From: Nostoc sp. FACHB-280
GTDB taxonomy: Bacteria; Cyanobacteriota; Cyanobacteriia; Cyanobacteriales; Nostocaceae
Length of the DNA stretch: 43,646 bases
Reading direction: 5' to 3'
Assembly: GCF_014697615.1 (NCBI RefSeq)
Contig: NZ_JACJSD010000055.1
Span: 1 to 43,646, forward strand
The first letter of the stretch is position 1; each line of letters starts with the position of its first letter. The position numbers were made by a program, and so were the translations under genes. Shown piece after piece: positions 26,670 through 35,306 of the stretch. A model generated the notes under the pieces. The model was not told where the DNA came from and ran no database searches. It was given only the letters and a program-made list of their open reading frames with translations.

Positions 26670-27620
26670 TTATGCAGGCTTTTTCCCGATAATTGTCCGG
26701 TGACGGGGGTCACTGGCGACTTCAATTGTGGGTGAAAATCCTGCTTCCTCTAAGGCTGCTGGAATGTCGAAACCGTAATAATCATCACTCCACGGTTCCG
26801 TACTTTTCATTAAAGTATACAGAGCAGGAGGGAGATTTTGAATGACAGGCGATCGCGGGTTATTATCTACCAAGGCAATATAACCACCGGGTCTGAGTAG
26901 TCGTTTAGCTTCCGCGAAAATTTCTTTGCTGGCGTAGCTTGGCAATTCATGACAGACAAATTGGAGTGTCACCAAATCAAAGGAATTATCTGGTAAGCCT
27001 GTATTTTCGGCTTTAGCATGAACCCATTGGGAAATTTCATTATTCACATCCCTCGCCTTAGCCACAGCCAGCATATAGGGTGACAAATCTAAACCCACAG
27101 TCCGAATTGGCTGCTCTTGTTTCTGTTGATAGTATCGATGCAGCGCCATCGTCGATAAACCTATCGAGCAGCCAATGTCCAAAATTTCCCTCACCTCCAA
27201 AGGGCCGTAAGCTGCCAAAACATCATGAAAAGTTCCTCTGAGTCTGGCGTGAGCCGCTTCCCAAGTCAGGTTTTCTTGCGGCCAAACACGCAAAGACATA
27301 GCATAGGTAGCTGACTCCGCTTCAAAAGCCGCTTCCCAACAAAGATTACCCTCAGCGTAAGCATGGAATGGTACTTTGTAATATTCTGGATACACAATTT
27401 CTGGGTTAGTAACTGCCCCTAGCAGTTGTTTTGTCATCAGCCCTTGTAAAGCTTCAGAGTTTTTGCGCCAGGGAATCCCATTTTTTTCTGCTGTTGTGAT
27501 TAATACTTGCCGAGCTTGGTATTTCATCACATTGTAAATAGGTTTGGTCTGGATTAGCAGATTAACGAACTTGGAGAGTATGCTTTCACCAGCCCAATCA
27601 GGTTTGACTTTATTTTTCAT
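26670..27620 (-). CDS. Class I SAM-dependent methyltransferase
   Basis: 316 residues from the ATG at 27620 (a GTG one codon earlier is possible). The SAM-binding motif I is EVREILDIGCSIGLSTMALH at about 160; motif II/III regions are TGLPDNSFDLVTLQFVCHEL and LLRPGGYIALVDNNPRSP. The about 130-residue N-terminal extension with many aromatic residues is characteristic of a cyanobacterial subgroup, which I cannot tie to a substrate. It converges with folE and has no clear operon partner. Confidence 0.88.
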   Translation of the reverse strand: MKNKVKPDWAGESILSKFVNLLIQTKPIYNVMKYQARQVLITTAEKNGIPWRKNSEALQGLMTKQLLGAVTNPEIVYPEYYKVPFHAYAEGNLCWEAAFEAESATYAMSLRVWPQENLTWEAAHARLRGTFHDVLAAYGPLEVREILDIGCSIGLSTMALHRYYQQKQEQPIRTVGLDLSPYMLAVAKARDVNNEISQWVHAKAENTGLPDNSFDLVTLQFVCHELPSYASKEIFAEAKRLLRPGGYIALVDNNPRSPVIQNLPPALYTLMKSTEPWSDDYYGFDIPAALEEAGFSPTIEVASDPRHRTIIGKKPA

Positions 27621-27753
27621 CACTTTGAGGAAATGAAGCGATAATTGCCTATACCTATTTTAAGTTTGATTGCTGCTTTCAAAAGCATCGTTTTTTCTAT
27701 TCTTGCGTTTAACTTCCCCAATTTAAGACTCTTGTATCATTTAACCTCATTCG

Positions 27754-27824
27754 GTAGGGTGCGTTACGGCTAATTCTCACCTTCCTAAGTTCCGAAATCC
27801 TTACATAGCCTTAACACACCCTAC
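27754..27824. repeat. Imperfect inverted repeat GTAGGGTGCGTTA ... TAACACACCCTAC
   Basis: Arms at 27754-27766 and 27812-27824 match at 12 of 13 bases. GTAGGGTGCGTTA-type arms are a widely dispersed cyanobacterial repeat. It lies after the stop of the 120-residue unknown gene and before the methyltransferase gene, where it could act as a terminator on the minus strand. Confidence 0.65.
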
Positions 27825-27846
27825 TTAATATTTACCTTGAGATTAG

Positions 27847-28209
27847 CTAATAACCATTTTTATCTAAGAGCGTTTCAAATTCTGCTTGCAAAGCCCTAAT
27901 ATCTGCAAGTCTGGCTACAACTAAATTATTTTGTCCTGCGTCACTTAAACGTGCTTTCCAATATTGAATACTCTCAGAATGATTTACCCAAAACTTAACT
28001 ACTGTGTCTACTACTTGGTCTAAATCCCAGCCCCATTTTGCGGGTACAGGTTCGACTGTTGCGATAAACGCATCAAGTGTACAGATGTGTGTGCCTAAGT
28101 ATTCCACACCTGCATACTGTGGTTTTTCTATACTCTGTTGTTGATGGTTGAAAAACTGCAAAACGGGCGATACACCGACAATATCGAAAGTATATTTCAT
28201 TGAGTTCAT
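27847..28209 (-). CDS. Uncharacterised 120-residue protein
   Basis: No domain recognised. It starts MNSMKYTFDIVGVSPVLQFF and contains GVEYLGTHICTLDAFIATVE, GWDLDQVVDTVVKFWVNHSE and a C-terminal helix VARLADIRALQAEFETLLDK. No signal peptide or membrane segment. Composition looks like a folded soluble protein with an alpha/beta start and helical end. The ATG is followed closely by a second in-frame ATG (codon 4). A perfect CIRCE operator lies 125 bases upstream in the right place to control it, so it could be heat-shock regulated. That link is inferred only from position. Confidence 0.7.
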   Translation of the reverse strand: MNSMKYTFDIVGVSPVLQFFNHQQQSIEKPQYAGVEYLGTHICTLDAFIATVEPVPAKWGWDLDQVVDTVVKFWVNHSESIQYWKARLSDAGQNNLVVARLADIRALQAEFETLLDKNGY

Positions 28210-28333
28210 CCCAATAATTTACTACTTACAAGGAGATTTATCTGGTGAGAATTATGCTTGAAAAGCGTCTAATATCATCTCTATAAAAAGAGGATTTTTA
28301 GCTTATATCTGAGGAGGTAAACTTCCTTATTTA

Positions 28334-28360
28334 TTAGCACTCTAAGGTAGAGAGTGCTAA
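28334..28360. promoter_or_regulatory. Perfect CIRCE operator (HrcA site)
   Basis: TTAGCACTC, nine bases, GAGTGCTAA: an exact match to the CIRCE inverted repeat bound by HrcA, normally found before groESL. No groES or groEL gene exists in this window. The nearest gene that could use it is the 120-residue unknown on the minus strand, starting at 28209. On the plus strand only repeats and a small unknown gene follow. Confidence 0.92.
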
Positions 28361-28411
28361 TTTTGAGCCTATTTAATTGCTGTATTACTAAAGAGTTTCC
28401 GGCATATTTTT

Positions 28412-28546
28412 CTAAAAGTAATCTAGTTTTAATATTTTTTTAATTTTCGGATTTAAAACTTGTATTTTGTCAATCACTTGCTGGTAAGCTGCTGTATCTA
28501 GAGCATCAGAGGTCAATAAATGCAAAAACCGCAGCCAGATGATTAA
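28412..28546 (-). pseudogene. Possible 3' remnant of a gene
   Basis: On the minus strand an open frame with no start codon ends at TAG 28412-28414 and reads TSDALDTAAYQQVIDKIQVL then NPKIKKILKLDYF. It looks protein-like but is too short to identify, and its upstream part is cut by a stop at 28547-28549. It may be the tail of a gene lost by rearrangement next to the CIRCE element, or chance. The bases around it (28361-28676) hold nothing else I recognise. Confidence 0.25.
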
Positions 28547-28676
28547 TCAGCTACGGTATGGTAGTTATGCTGTAGGTATTATTTCTGAGGGTGTGCTTAA
28601 ATCACAGCATCTTTGACTTTACGTTTTTTAAGAAACTGGATATCAATAACCGCTCAAATAACAAGCAAAACCAATA

Positions 28677-28920
28677 AGCAATGATGAGTAAGTGCGATTG
28701 CTCCCAGTCAAGGGATAATTACAATGACCTAGATAAGTGAGTGCGATCGCCCCAAATCCAGCGATAATTACAATGCCCTCAAAGTAACTAAATCAGCAAT
28801 GATGAGTAAGTGCGATCGCCCCAAATCCAGTGATAATGACAATGCCTTAAAAGTCAGCAAATCAGCAATGATGAGTGTGATCGCTCCAAGTTCAGCTAAA
28901 GTGATAAAGATAATGTCAAT
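28677..28920. repeat. Tandem repeat, four units of about 60-68 bases
   Basis: Units begin AGCAATGATGAGTAAGTGCG (28677), AGTGAGTGCGATCGCCCCAA (28737, start degenerate), AGCAATGATGAGTAAGTGCG (28796) and AGCAATGATGAGTGTGATCG (28864), each followed by a CCAAATCCAGNGATAATNACAATG-like half. Two units contain the HIP1-like core GCGATCGC. The last two units run into the start of the next gene and are open in its frame. Confidence 0.88.
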
Positions 28921-29431
28921 AGAACTAAACGTTAAAGTAAACAATCCAGTACTTCTGAAGACACTTATTGAAAAAAGTTATTCTTTATTGGCTGAAATTG
29001 ATTTAGTAGAGCAACCTAAATTCAAAGTATTATGCTGTAATCAAAGTATGTCAGATAGTTATTTAGATAAATTAGCTCTAGATCATCAACCGTTTGAAGT
29101 AACGATAGAAATAGCAGAAGCAAAAGTGTTTATTAATATTTTTAGTGCAGGTAATTCTCAATTTCTAGATAAAGAAGGAGGATTTTGGGTATATTTTGAA
29201 GCAGGAGGTGAAATGTTAACGCAGTCGGTATTTATGATGACTATATTAGCAATAGCCTATGCTAGTTTAACAGACGAAAAAATTGTGGATGAAGCTTCTC
29301 TTTTGACTAAAGAAAGATATTTATTGCCTAATGATTATCAAAAAATAATACATATTTCAGACAAATTAAACAAAAAGACTTTTCAAGATTATTCTCTACA
29401 ATTTTGTCATGAGAGAGGAATACTGATTTGA
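28913..29431 (+). CDS. Uncharacterised 172-residue protein
   Basis: Start chosen at ATG 28913 (MSIELNVKVNNPVLLKTLIE). The frame is open from 28799, but those 38 extra residues are encoded by the tandem repeat and look foreign. No family recognised. It contains EIDLVEQPKFKVLCCNQSMS, IAEAKVFINIFSAGNSQFLD and GGFWVYFEAGGEMLTQSVFM with a hydrophobic helix MMTILAIAYASLT. No signal peptide. The gene is AT-rich compared with the metabolic genes around and stands alone. An accessory or immunity-type protein is possible but nothing shows it. Confidence 0.6.
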   Translation: MSIELNVKVNNPVLLKTLIEKSYSLLAEIDLVEQPKFKVLCCNQSMSDSYLDKLALDHQPFEVTIEIAEAKVFINIFSAGNSQFLDKEGGFWVYFEAGGEMLTQSVFMMTILAIAYASLTDEKIVDEASLLTKERYLLPNDYQKIIHISDKLNKKTFQDYSLQFCHERGILI

Positions 29432-29499
29432 AATATTAATGTATCAATTTGTAATTTCCTCAACTTGGTACAAACATTTATAATTTCTAACTTACTTTC

Positions 29500-29643
29500 G
29501 TATGAAAGCGAAAAATCAATGATTTGGGCGAGGGTGAAAGGGTGTATGTATCTAAAGTAATTACACTGTTCGGCTGATGCTCATGGCGAAGCCCTACACC
29601 CCTTCACCCAGTCTCAACAGAAAATCTTTGTGCGTAAGTCCTA
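29500..29643. repeat. Hairpin-type dispersed repeat
   Basis: The left part GAAAGCGAAAAATCAATGAT then GGGCGAGGGTGAAAGGGTGT, and the right part CCCTACACCCCTTCACCCAG then TCTCAACAGAAAATCTTTGT ending GCGTAAGTCC, match the tracts at 20352 and 22097. Arms pair through GGGTGAAAGGGTGT / ACACCCCTTCACCC. It lies between a plus-strand and a minus-strand gene end. Confidence 0.75.
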
Positions 29644-29702
29644 ATTAGGCTAAGGCCACAACACTAAAACTACTTGTGTTGTGGATAAATATCGACTCAA
29701 TT

Positions 29703-30413
29703 TTAAGCCTGCTTTACTTCTTCATACCAAATGCCAACTTTTTCAAAAGCAGCGTAAGCCAGCTTGAGAAAATGTACGACTCGCTGTTTGCTCAAAATAC
29801 CAAATTCTTTGTATTCTCTTGCTTCTGAGAAAGTCATCCGAGTTTGGTCAATGATGTTTCTTTCTTTGTATGCCAATTTCGGAAAGTCCACAACCTGAAC
29901 GTTATGTTTCTGTACTAACTGTTGCATGTTCGGGTCAGAATCAACGTGTTCCCAGTCGTCACATAGTCCGCAATTTCTCACGAGGACATGGGGAACTTTA
30001 TCACCATAGCTATTGATTGACTGGACAAATAAATTGAGGCTGTCATAGCCGCCTGTAGTGACAAACCACTTGCAAAAACTAACTCCTTCGGCGCTTCCCA
30101 GTTCGAGTAACTGGTTTTTATCAATCCAGTTTTTGACGGCGCGATGGCTTTGGGCGGCGAGATTGACAATTACAGGCTTAGACATTGCCATTTCAAAGAT
30201 TCTATCGGCTTTGTCGGCTTGGCGTTCATCTTCGGTAAAAACGGCATACTGACACATACCTTTATAAACGCCAGCCACGTCAGGATTTGATCTATCCGTC
30301 TCTATGGGGACAAAGGGAATTTTCTTATCTAAGCAATATTGAATCATTGTCCGGGTGACTAGGGACTTTCCTACCCCACCTTTTTCACCATCTATTAAAT
30401 GAATTGTTGGCAT
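29703..30413 (-). CDS. ParA/MinD-like ATPase, MobD-type
   Basis: 236 residues. The deviant Walker A motif IDGEKGGVGKSLVTRTMIQY is at about 7-26 and IETDRSNPDVAG follows at the second strand, as in ParA/CobQ-CobB-MinD ATPases. The rest (VIVNLAAQSHRAVKNWIDKN, FVTTGGYDSLNLFVQSINSY) resembles MobD-like proteins of mobile elements more than chromosomal ParA. No ParB, relaxase or centromere-like repeats are visible, so it is an orphan. It could be left from an integrated plasmid or work in a chromosomal positioning role. Confidence 0.8.
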   Translation of the reverse strand: MPTIHLIDGEKGGVGKSLVTRTMIQYCLDKKIPFVPIETDRSNPDVAGVYKGMCQYAVFTEDERQADKADRIFEMAMSKPVIVNLAAQSHRAVKNWIDKNQLLELGSAEGVSFCKWFVTTGGYDSLNLFVQSINSYGDKVPHVLVRNCGLCDDWEHVDSDPNMQQLVQKHNVQVVDFPKLAYKERNIIDQTRMTFSEAREYKEFGILSKQRVVHFLKLAYAAFEKVGIWYEEVKQA

Positions 30414-31056
30414 AATAGCTACCCCTAATACTGTTTGAAGTTATTTAAAATATCTGCTTGTGTTTTGGAAGCCTTTGGTGGCTTCTGCTGCAACTTTTAT
30501 ACCATCTGTTGAGAAATACTGCTGATTTTTCGTGAAATTAACGTTTATCTATAGGGTTTTTTTAGACTTTTTGCCTGTCATGTTACCGATAAGGGTCAAA
30601 ATTTAAATAATCCTATCATCAAAGACTGACAAGGTTTCGATACAAACTTTTACATTTGGTGGGGGGAACAAGAGGCAAAAAAATACCAGACTCTACTTTT
30701 AGAGTTTTGCGAGTAGCACTTTAATATTTTCGGTGTTATCTTAAAATCCTGGCTTTATGTGAGGCTGTGCGCTTGATTATTTAGCGATCGCACCCACAAA
30801 CATCATGTACTATATCTAGTAATTTTTGCCTAGTAATTGAGCAAAAAAATCTCATCCATAAATCATTGAATCTGTCCTGTATCTACCTAAAAATACAGTC
30901 AATTAGTGTATCTATTGTTATATATTTAATTGCGAAATTGTAATATTAAGCAACCAATTTTGAGCAAGAAGTCTACAATTTGGGTGGTAGCTTCTATAAC
31001 TAATTTGTGTAAAAATAGGCGGCTACCTCAAGCTGTTTTTTAATGGGGGTCAGGTA
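30414..31056. other. Long AT-rich intergenic region, no gene recognised
   Basis: About 640 bases between divergent genes. I found one HIP1 site near 30784 and a weak inverted repeat GGTAGC/GCTACC just before the succinate-semialdehyde dehydrogenase gene. I found no convincing RNA, repeat or open frame. The region must hold promoters for both neighbours; its length leaves room for a small RNA that cannot be seen by eye. Confidence 0.5.
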
Positions 31057-32424
31057 ATGGCTATCGCCACCATCAATCCCGCCACTGGGGAGACGCTCAA
31101 AACTTTTGAGCCACTCAACGATGTAGAAATTGCCGCTAAACTAAATTTGGCAAATCAGGCTTTTGAACAGTACCGTAAGACGAGTTTCCCACAGCGATCG
31201 CTTTGGTTGCAAAAAGCTGCGGAAATTTTAGACCAAGAAAAGGCAGACTTTGGCAAAATCATGACGCTGGAAATGGGTAAACCATACAAAGCAGCGATCG
31301 CTGAAGTTGAAAAATGCGCTGCTGTTTGCCGCTATTATGCGGAAAATGCTGCTGATTTTTTAGCGGATGTGACTGTGAAAACAGATGCTAGTCACAGCTT
31401 TGTCTGCTATCAACCATTGGGGGTAATTTTGGCAGTGATGCCGTGGAATTTTCCCTTTTGGCAAGTTTTTCGCTTTGCTGCACCTGCACTGATGGCAGGT
31501 AATGTTGGTTTACTAAAACATGCGTCGAATGTACCGCAATCAGCTTTAGCAATTGCCGATATTTTCCAACGGGCTGGTTTTCCTGAAGGTGTATTTCAAA
31601 CTTTATTAATTGGTGCTGCAAAAGTAGCTGATTTAATTGCTGATGACCGAGTAAAAGCTGCTACCTTAACTGGAAGCGAACCTGCGGGTGCATCTTTAGC
31701 CGCCAACGCCGGCAAACACATTAAAAAAACTGTTTTGGAATTGGGGGGAAGTGACCCATTTATTGTTTTAGCCAGTGCGGATATAGCAGCCGCAGCCGCG
31801 ACAGCCACCGCCGCCCGGATGTTAAATAATGGACAATCTTGTATTGCCGCGAAACGCTTTATTGTGGAAGAAGCGATCGCTGATCAATTCGAGAAGTTAT
31901 TGTTAGATAAATTCCTGGCTTTAAAAGTCGGCGATCCTATGCAACCAGACACCGATTTAGGGCCACTCGCCACACCAGATATCCTCCAAGAGTTAGATCA
32001 GCAAGTACAAGTTGCCAAACAAAGCGGCGGTAAAGTCTTGACTGGTGGGCATCCTATATCAGAACGTCCAGGTAACTTTTATCCACCGACGATCATCTCA
32101 GATATTCCTGTTGACGCGCCAATTGCCCAGGAAGAATTTTTTGGCCCAGTCGCCTTGTTATTTCGAGTGCCAAATATTGATGCAGCGATTACACTGGCAA
32201 ATGCTACACCCTTTGGTTTGGGTGCAAGTGCTTGGACAAACAACGACCAAGAACGTTCACGCTTAATTGCCGAAATTGAAGCTGGTGCAGTCTTTATCAA
32301 TGGTTTAGTTAAATCTGACCCCCGCTTGCCCTTTGGCGGTATCAAACGTTCTGGCTATGGCCGAGAATTAAGCATTCAAGGCATACAAGAGTTTGTCAAT
32401 GTTAAAACTGTTTGGGTGAAGTGA
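31057..32424 (+). CDS. gabD: Succinate-semialdehyde dehydrogenase, NAD(P)-dependent
   Basis: 455 residues, aldehyde dehydrogenase family. The cofactor/active-site segments are VMPWNFPFWQVFRFAAPALM, TLTGSEPAGASLAANAGKHI, VLELGGSDPFIVL (catalytic Glu) and NNGQSCIAAKRFIVEE (catalytic Cys). The short N-terminus and the TINPATGETLKTFEPL start are typical of the bacterial GabD/Sad-type enzymes. It oxidises succinic semialdehyde to succinate. The next gene encodes the 2-oxoglutarate decarboxylase that makes this substrate, so the pair forms the cyanobacterial bypass closing the TCA cycle. Confidence 0.93.
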   Translation: MAIATINPATGETLKTFEPLNDVEIAAKLNLANQAFEQYRKTSFPQRSLWLQKAAEILDQEKADFGKIMTLEMGKPYKAAIAEVEKCAAVCRYYAENAADFLADVTVKTDASHSFVCYQPLGVILAVMPWNFPFWQVFRFAAPALMAGNVGLLKHASNVPQSALAIADIFQRAGFPEGVFQTLLIGAAKVADLIADDRVKAATLTGSEPAGASLAANAGKHIKKTVLELGGSDPFIVLASADIAAAAATATAARMLNNGQSCIAAKRFIVEEAIADQFEKLLLDKFLALKVGDPMQPDTDLGPLATPDILQELDQQVQVAKQSGGKVLTGGHPISERPGNFYPPTIISDIPVDAPIAQEEFFGPVALLFRVPNIDAAITLANATPFGLGASAWTNNDQERSRLIAEIEAGAVFINGLVKSDPRLPFGGIKRSGYGRELSIQGIQEFVNVKTVWVK

Positions 32425-32434
32425 TTAGTCCTTT

Positions 32435-32486
32435 GTCATTGGTCATTCGTCATTGGTATTAACACAAAGGACAAATGACCAATGAC
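32435..32486. repeat. Inverted repeat GTCATTGGTCATTCGT ... ACAAATGACCAATGAC
   Basis: Arms at 32435-32450 and 32471-32486 pair at 15 of 16 bases, in the spacer between the two bypass genes. TCATTGGTCATT tracts recur in this window (about 6630) and are frequent in Nostocales. In the joint mRNA this would be a hairpin 31 bases before the second start. Confidence 0.7.
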
Positions 32487-32517
32487 GATATTTCGTGCAT
32501 CTTATGAGGAACTTAAA

Positions 32518-34161
32518 ATGAATACAGCAGAACTATTAGTAAAGTGTTTAGAAAATGAAGGTGTAGAGTATGTTTTTGGACTACCAGGTGAGGAAAATTT
32601 ACACGTTTTAGAAGCAATCAAACACTCTACCATTAAATTTATTACGACTCGTCATGAACAAGGTGCGGCTTTTATGGCCGATGTTTATGGACGTTTAACT
32701 GGTAAAGCTGGGGTTTGTCTTTCTACCCTTGGCCCTGGGGCAACAAATCTCATGACTGGTGTGGCGGATGCCAATTTAGATGGTGCGCCGTTAGTAGCAA
32801 TTACTGGACAGGTGGGAACCGATAGAATGCACATTGAATCTCACCAATATTTAGATTTAGTGGCGATGTTTGCCCCGGTAACTAAGTGGAATAAACAGAT
32901 TGTGCGACCGAGTATTACACCAGAAGTAGTCCGCAAAGCCTTCAAGCGATCGCAAACCGAAAAACCCGGTGCAGTACATATTGATCTACCAGAAAATATC
33001 GCCGCTATGTCTGTGGAAGGGAAACCTTTACAGCGCGATAAAATTGAAAAAACCTACGCATCTTTCGCCAGCATCCGCGCTGCCGCCGCGATGATTTCTC
33101 AAGCCGTCAATCCCTTAATTTTAGTTGGTAATGGTGCAATTCGTGGTCAAGCTAGTGATGCGGTGACACAATTTGCCACCCAAATGAATATCCCTGTTGC
33201 TAACACATTTATGGGAAAAGGTGTAATTCCTTATACTCATCCTTTGGCGTTATGGTCGGTCGGGTTACAGCAACGGGATTTTATTACCTGCGGTTTTGAT
33301 AATACAGATTTAGTCATTGCGATCGGCTATGATTTAATTGAATTTTCTCCGAAAAAATGGAATCCTGACAGCAAAATTCCTATCGTACATATTAGTACAG
33401 CTGCGGCAGAAATTGATAGTAGTTATGTTTGCAATGTCGAAGTTATTGGTGATATTTCTGATTCTTTGTTTGAAATCTTAAAAGTCGCAGACCGCCAAGG
33501 TAAACCAAATCCTTATGCGATTAGTTTACGCGGTGAAATTCGCGCTGATTATGAACAATATGCTAATGATGAAGGTTATCCGATTAAACCGCAAAAATTA
33601 ATTTACGACTTGCGGCAAGTGATGGGGCCAGATGATATTGTAATTTCCGATGTTGGCGCACATAAAATGTGGATGGCGCGTCATTATCATTGCCATAGTC
33701 CCAATACTTGCATTATTTCTAATGGTTTTGCCGCAATGGGGATTGCAATTCCGGGTGCGTTAGCCGCCAAACTGGTATATCCCAAGCGCAAAATTGTCGC
33801 CGTGACTGGTGACGGTGGCTTTATGATGAATTGCCAAGAATTAGAAACAGCGTTGCGCGTGGGTACTCCCTTTGTCACCTTAATCTTTAATGATGGTGGC
33901 TATGGCTTAATTGAATGGAAGCAAGAAAACCACTTTGGCAAAGGTAATTCCTCTTTCGTCCATTTTGGTAATCCCGATTTTGTCAAATTAGCTGAAAGTA
34001 TGGGTTTAAAAGGCTATCGCGTGGAATCTAGCCTCGATTTAATCCCGATACTTAAAGAAGCATTAGCACAGGATGTACCCGCAGTGATTGATTGTCCTGT
34101 AGATTACAGAGAAAATCGCCGTTTTACTCAAAAAGCCGGTGAGTTGAGTTGTGAAGTGTAG
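32518..34161 (+). CDS. 2-Oxoglutarate decarboxylase (acetolactate-synthase-like, ThDP-dependent)
   Basis: 547 residues from the ATG at 32518, which has an SD GAGGA eight bases upstream; an earlier ATG lies inside a repeat. The ThDP fold is complete: catalytic Glu in TTRHEQGAAFMADVYGRLTG, LSTLGPGATNLMTGVADANL, and the metal motif VTGDGGFMMNCQELETALRV ... NDGGYGLIEWKQ. General annotation would be acetolactate synthase large subunit, but its neighbour is succinate-semialdehyde dehydrogenase. In Synechococcus 7002 the adjacent pair of this kind was shown to convert 2-oxoglutarate to succinate. Assignment rests on that synteny; biosynthetic IlvB would be the alternative. Confidence 0.85.
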   Translation: MNTAELLVKCLENEGVEYVFGLPGEENLHVLEAIKHSTIKFITTRHEQGAAFMADVYGRLTGKAGVCLSTLGPGATNLMTGVADANLDGAPLVAITGQVGTDRMHIESHQYLDLVAMFAPVTKWNKQIVRPSITPEVVRKAFKRSQTEKPGAVHIDLPENIAAMSVEGKPLQRDKIEKTYASFASIRAAAAMISQAVNPLILVGNGAIRGQASDAVTQFATQMNIPVANTFMGKGVIPYTHPLALWSVGLQQRDFITCGFDNTDLVIAIGYDLIEFSPKKWNPDSKIPIVHISTAAAEIDSSYVCNVEVIGDISDSLFEILKVADRQGKPNPYAISLRGEIRADYEQYANDEGYPIKPQKLIYDLRQVMGPDDIVISDVGAHKMWMARHYHCHSPNTCIISNGFAAMGIAIPGALAAKLVYPKRKIVAVTGDGGFMMNCQELETALRVGTPFVTLIFNDGGYGLIEWKQENHFGKGNSSFVHFGNPDFVKLAESMGLKGYRVESSLDLIPILKEALAQDVPAVIDCPVDYRENRRFTQKAGELSCEV

Positions 34162-34169
34162 TTCTTAGA

Positions 34170-34252
34170 ACTGACGCACAAAGGTTGTGTATTGAGAATG
34201 GGTGTAAGGTTTTTCCACATAAACCCCTACACCCTTCTCAAAAACCTGAATT
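34170..34252. repeat. Hairpin-type dispersed repeat, reversed copy
   Basis: ACTGACGCACAAAGGTTGTG then TATTGAGAATGGGTGTAAGG ... AAACCCCTACACCCTTCTCA. The start is the reverse complement of the right ends (CTTTGTGCGTAAGTC) of the other copies, so this copy is inverted. It lies between two convergent genes and could end transcription. Confidence 0.7.
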
Positions 34253-34270
34253 CCGCTGTCAGCAACGTCT

Positions 34271-35098
34271 TTATGGCTGATATCGATTCATCCTTACCCA
34301 ATCTTGCGTTGAGCCAACATTAGGATTTTCACCATAGTCATTCGTACCGTATATTTGTCCTTGCCGATTGATCCAATAGTAGTTGTGGTTTGCGGGTAAC
34401 TCCACGATGGGATAACCGTAAGGATTTGTCCAAGTTGTCACATTACCCAAGTTCTCACGGAACTGGAAATTTTGACGGTCTATTGACTCATGGCGTTGAC
34501 GGGTGACTTCATCCCAAGTATTTTGAGACCATTCGCGGTATTCTCGATATCTTTGTCCTTCAACTTGGGAAATTTGGAGGTTCTGCGCCATAATTCCTTG
34601 CATTCCAAACGCAGCCCCGTTGGTAGCGGAAACTTGAGATGCTACTTGGGGCAACCATGAAGCATAATGAGGCCACTGTAATTGATGGGAGGCGGCACAA
34701 GTCATCACCATTGTACAGATGTTGTAGCTATACGCCACACTACACTTAGCTATGCCTTGGCAGAAAATACCATTGTGTATGTATGTGCAGTCAAACTCAT
34801 AAGCGACAGAACATCCCGCAATTGGTTGCGCTGGGCGGGGTTGGCTGATTCTGAGATCATAAGGCTGCATTGCCATGAGTTTCTCGTACACAAACTGCCC
34901 AGGATTGTAGTTTACAGGTAGCCCAGAATTCCCTACCATAATTGTCAAAGCTGCATTGTCTGGAGAAACTAAGACAACAGCAAACTGGCCATCCTCAACC
35001 ACTCGCCAACCACTAGGCATTGCATAGTTAAAGTAATTTCCATATCGAACTTCCAGTGAGCCAGGGTTAGGAGAAAAAGGCTGATTATTGTTATACAT
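34271..35098 (-). CDS. Uncharacterised 275-residue protein
   Basis: Start at the ATG at 35098 (MYNNNQPFSPNPGS); the frame is open to a TTG five codons earlier. No signal peptide. The N-terminal half, YFNYAMPSGWRVVEDGQFAV followed by VLVSPDNAALTIMVGNSGLP, looks like a beta-rich domain, and the middle has several Cys (GCSVAYEFDCTY, CQGIAKCSVAYSYNICTMVM). The C-terminus TTWTNPYGYPIVELPANHNY then WINRQGQIYGTNDYG resembles short tails seen in other bacterial proteins of unknown function. I do not know a function. Confidence 0.75.
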   Translation of the reverse strand: MYNNNQPFSPNPGSLEVRYGNYFNYAMPSGWRVVEDGQFAVVLVSPDNAALTIMVGNSGLPVNYNPGQFVYEKLMAMQPYDLRISQPRPAQPIAGCSVAYEFDCTYIHNGIFCQGIAKCSVAYSYNICTMVMTCAASHQLQWPHYASWLPQVASQVSATNGAAFGMQGIMAQNLQISQVEGQRYREYREWSQNTWDEVTRQRHESIDRQNFQFRENLGNVTTWTNPYGYPIVELPANHNYYWINRQGQIYGTNDYGENPNVGSTQDWVRMNRYQP

Positions 35099-35306
35099 TT
35101 GGCTTGGTGGCAAAGGTTGGCATTAATACTGGATACATCTTGGGTATGGAGTTTTACGTATAAGATTACAAAATTTCCTTGAAGAATTATGGCTTTGTAT
35201 AAACACGAAATGAACTTTCTCCAGCAGAGTAGCACAGAGAATAGGAGCGATCGCACTGGGACTAAGTAAATATCTTACTGATTGAGAAGAAAGACCCTAA
35301 CTATGT

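Noticed and set aside
28677-28920. CRISPR-like array
   Set aside because: Units are direct, diverged and without unique spacers of constant length; no cas genes.
30414-31056. A tRNA or riboswitch in the long intergenic region
   Set aside because: No T-loop GTTCRA consensus or conserved riboswitch core was recognisable by eye.
32518-34161. Plain acetolactate synthase for branched-chain amino acids
   Set aside because: Adjacent succinate-semialdehyde dehydrogenase and absence of ilvN/ilvC favour 2-oxoglutarate decarboxylase, though biochemical proof is needed.
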